64,000 bases of DNA, taken from Salinicola tamaricis (GTDB taxonomy: Bacteria; Pseudomonadota; Gammaproteobacteria; Pseudomonadales; Halomonadaceae). The stretch lies in NCBI RefSeq assembly GCF_003006155.1, contig NZ_CP023559.1, positions 1,116,001 to 1,180,000 on the forward strand, written 5' to 3'. The position numbers and the translations under genes were made by a program. The notes under the pieces were generated by a model that worked only from the letters and a program-made list of their open reading frames with translations, was not told the origin of the DNA and did not search any database. Shown here piece after piece: positions 62,153 to 64,000 of the stretch; the stretch's first letter is position 1; every line of letters begins with the position of its first letter.

Positions 62153-62752
62153 CCCAGCTTCTCCTCGAATTTACGCAGAGCGGAGACGGTCATCAGCACC
62201 TTGTCGAAGGCGATCAGGCTGACCGGATCGGCGGCCGCAGCATCGACGACATCGACGTTGGGGATGTTGCGCGCGGCCAGGTAGAGCTTCTCGTCGAGTT
62301 CTTCGGTGACGATCAGCGCTTTCTCCAGATCCAGCTCCTTGAGCTTGCTGGCCAGCTGCTTGGTCTTCGGCGCGTCGACGGCGACTCGTTGACCAGCACC
62401 AGACGCTCCTGACGCACCAGCTCGGACAGGATCGAACGCATCGCCGCACGGTACATCTTGCGGTTGACCTTTGCGTGTAGTCCTGCGGCGGGCAGCGAAG
62501 GTCACACCGCCCGCTACGCCACAGCGGCGAGCGGATGGTGCCGGCACGAGCGCGGCCGTACCCTTCTGGCGCCACGGCTTCTTGCCGCCGCACGCACGTC
62601 GGAGCGGTTTCTTCTGGGCACGGGTGCCCTGACGGCCCGCCGCCAGATAGGCGGTTGACGACCTGGTGCACCAACGCTTCGTTGAATTCTTTGCCAAAGG
62701 TCTCTGCGGACACTTCGACGGTGCCAGCGGCACCTGCGAGATTCAGATTCAT
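62149..62752 (-). CDS. rplD: 50S ribosomal protein L4 (frameshifted middle)
   Basis: 201 codons as expected. Start [20 protein letters not shown] at 62752, [11 protein letters not shown]; the end [20 protein letters not shown] ... LRKFEEKLG is in a different frame. Between about 62645 and 62370 several indels interrupt the tunnel-loop region (pieces such as [10 protein letters not shown] and [12 protein letters not shown] remain legible). L4 also represses the S10 operon in E. coli. Confidence 0.94.
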
Positions 62753-62766
62753 CGGTCTCAGTCCCC

Positions 62767-63405
62767 TCAGCGAGCTTTCACGGCGCTGCGCACGACGACA
62801 TCGCAGCCCGGAGCACCAGGCACGGCGCCTTTGATCAACAGCAGATTGCGCTCGGCATCGACACGCACCACTTCCAGGCTCTGGACGGTGACGCGCTCAT
62901 TGCCCATCTGGCCGGCCATCTTCTTGCCTTTGAAGACGCGACCCGGGGTCTGGCACTGACCGATGGAACCCGGCGCACGGTGAGACAGCGAGTTACCGTG
63001 GCTGTTGTCCTGGGTACGGAAGTTCCAGCGCTTGACAGCGCCCTGGAAGCCCTTGCCCTTGGAGGTACCGGTCACATCGACTTTCTGACCAGCTTCGAAG
63101 AGGGATACGGTGAAGGAACCGCCCACTTCCGGCGCTTCGTCGCTCTCGGCGAGACGAAACTCCATCAGGGAACGGCCAGCCTCGATCCCCGCCTTGGCGT
63201 ATTGACCAGCAATCGCCTTGGTGAGGTGTTTGGCTTTGCGGGAGCCGGTTGTGACCTGCACCGCACGGTAGCCGTCGGACTCGATGGTCTTGACAGCAGA
63301 GATGCGGTTGGGCTCAACCTCGATCACGGTTACGGGCACGGATGCGCCATCTTCGGTGAAAACACGGGTCATGCCCGCCTTTTTACCGACCAAACCGATA
63401 GTCAT
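62767..63405 (-). CDS. rplC: 50S ribosomal protein L3
   Basis: 212 residues, intact: [60 protein letters not shown] with the methylated Gln region. 14 nt before rplD, 135 nt after rpsJ. Confidence 0.97.
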   Translation of the reverse strand: MTIGLVGKKAGMTRVFTEDGASVPVTVIEVEPNRISAVKTIESDGYRAVQVTTGSRKAKHLTKAIAGQYAKAGIEAGRSLMEFRLAESDEAPEVGGSFTVSLFEAGQKVDVTGTSKGKGFQGAVKRWNFRTQDNSHGNSLSHRAPGSIGQCQTPGRVFKGKKMAGQMGNERVTVQSLEVVRVDAERNLLLIKGAVPGAPGCDVVVRSAVKAR

Positions 63406-63540
63406 GTTCAGTCTCCTATAGTGTACGGGGCTATCACCCGCTATGGCTGCCCTTTCCAGAGCATTCCACTAGCACATTGTGTGGCGTCTCACGACGCGGC
63501 GGTCGCTGCGAACTCAGCTCCCGCTAGTGTCTAGTGTTGG
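63406..63540 (-). other. Structured 135-nt spacer between rpsJ and rplC
   Basis: Long for an S10 operon spacer. On the minus strand it has GCGTC-GTGA-GACGC (63484-63497, GNRA loop), then CACA-CAA-TGTG, and a longer imperfect pairing GGCTATCACC/GGGTGATAGCC-like segment near 63440. There is no open frame and no clear promoter. It may be a regulatory or processing site. Confidence 0.5.
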
Positions 63541-63852
63541 TTAGTCGAGTTTGATCTGCACGTCCACGCCGGCGGCGAGGTCGAGCTTCATCAGCGCGTC
63601 AACGGTCTTCTCCGTCGGCTCGACGATGTCGAGAACGCGCTTGTGCGTGCGAATCTCATACTGGTCGCGCGCGTCCTTGTTGACGTGCGGCGAGATCAGG
63701 ATGGTGTAACGCTCGCGATTGGTCGGCAGCGGGATCGGACCACGCACCTGAGCGCCAGTGCGCTTGGCAGTGTCCACGATCTCCTGAGCCGACTGATCGA
63801 TCAGGCGATGGTCAAACGCTTTCAGCCGGATGCGAATCTTTTGGTTCTGCAT
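63541..63852 (-). CDS. rpsJ: 30S ribosomal protein S10 (NusE)
   Basis: 103 residues, intact: [60 protein letters not shown]. First gene of the S10 operon; also part of the NusB-NusE antitermination complex. Shine-Dalgarno TTGGAG lies 10 nt upstream. Confidence 0.97.
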   Translation of the reverse strand: MQNQKIRIRLKAFDHRLIDQSAQEIVDTAKRTGAQVRGPIPLPTNRERYTILISPHVNKDARDQYEIRTHKRVLDIVEPTEKTVDALMKLDLAAGVDVQIKLD

Positions 63853-63916
63853 TGACGTTCTGCTCCAATGGATACTGACGGCGCGAGCCGTCGACCCACG
63901 CGTTCAAAGGACGCGC

Positions 63917-63945
63917 ATTATAGGGGAGGCCAATTTGGGTGTCAA
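63917..63945 (-). promoter_or_regulatory. Perfect-consensus sigma70 promoter of the S10 operon
   Basis: On the minus strand TTGACA (63940-63945), 17-bp spacer, TATAAT (63917-63922). The predicted leader to rpsJ is about 58 nt, with a small GACGGC/GCCGTC hairpin. Confidence 0.9.
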
Positions 63946-63968
63946 ACACGCCCCTCCCGACAGCGACA

Positions 63969-63996
63969 GAAAAAGGGGCGCCGGAGCGCCCCTTTT
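63969..63996 (-). terminator. Terminator of the gene upstream of rpsJ
   Basis: AAAAGGGGCGC (63971-63981), loop CGGA, GCGCCCCTTTT (63986-63996), with A/T flanks on both sides. Read on the minus strand it ends a transcript coming from beyond the window, in many gammaproteobacteria tuf. Confidence 0.85.
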
Positions 63997-64000
63997 CTAT

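Overview
The window is about 64 kb of high-GC chromosome from a gammaproteobacterium. Gene order and protein sequences point to the Halomonadaceae (a Halomonas/Salinicola-type halophile). This is inferred from the S10-spc-alpha ribosomal order, the rplU-rpmA-obg-proB and rpsT/murJ-ribF-ileS-lspA-fkpB-ispH blocks, the pilV-W-X-Y1-E pilin block, fabA-fabB, ssb/YajR-type MFS/uvrA, and acidic or low-complexity tails on several proteins. No insertion sequence, prophage, CRISPR array or rRNA gene was seen. The only RNA gene found is one tRNA-Pro(CGG).

Layout. 1-6.2 kb: minor type IV pilins and the PilY1 tip adhesin (minus), facing the end of a GspH/FimT pseudopilin (plus). 6.2-14.7 kb: ispH, fkpB, lspA, ileS, ribF, murJ, rpsT (minus). 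14.9-18.2 kb: proB, obg, rpmA, rplU (minus). 18.5-23.4 kb: ispB, tRNA-Pro, a b-type cytochrome with a Tat-exported molybdopterin oxidoreductase, and small secreted or membrane proteins. 23.6-26.5 kb: rapA. 26.5-35.7 kb: a light / photo-oxidative-stress type island with a YfcH-like epimerase, a MerR/LitR-like regulator without B12 motifs, a CPD photolyase, a SnoaL-like protein, an SDR, an FAD amine-oxidase-like enzyme, DUF1365, a cyclopropane-synthase-like methyltransferase and DUF2878. 35.7-37.5 kb: a membrane PAS-GGDEF-EAL protein. 37.8-39.6 kb: fabA-fabB. 39.5-44.5 kb: an acyltransferase coupled to an atypical SDR, an SMP-30 lactonase and an OPT transporter. 44.8-49.9 kb: ssb, a YajR-like MFS transporter and uvrA. 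50.1-63.9 kb: the alpha, spc and S10 ribosomal operons (minus), preceded by a perfect-consensus promoter.

Data quality. At least 20 genes, including essential single-copy genes (ileS, murJ, secY, uvrA, rpsD, rplD, rplF, rpmA, ispH, lspA), contain +/-1 frameshifts, often in G or C runs and often in compensating pairs. This pattern fits consensus-sequence indel errors, not pseudogenes. I therefore give full gene spans across these shifts, note the likely positions, and call none of them pseudogenes.

How the parts relate. The most interesting region is 26.5-35.7 kb. A palindromic operator, TGTACA-N12-TGTACA, lies in the 582 bp between the divergent epimerase and regulator genes. The regulator is followed by DNA photorepair and a translationally coupled block of lipid-modification enzymes. 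I read this as a light-inducible DNA-repair and membrane-lipid remodelling unit under a class II LitR-type repressor.
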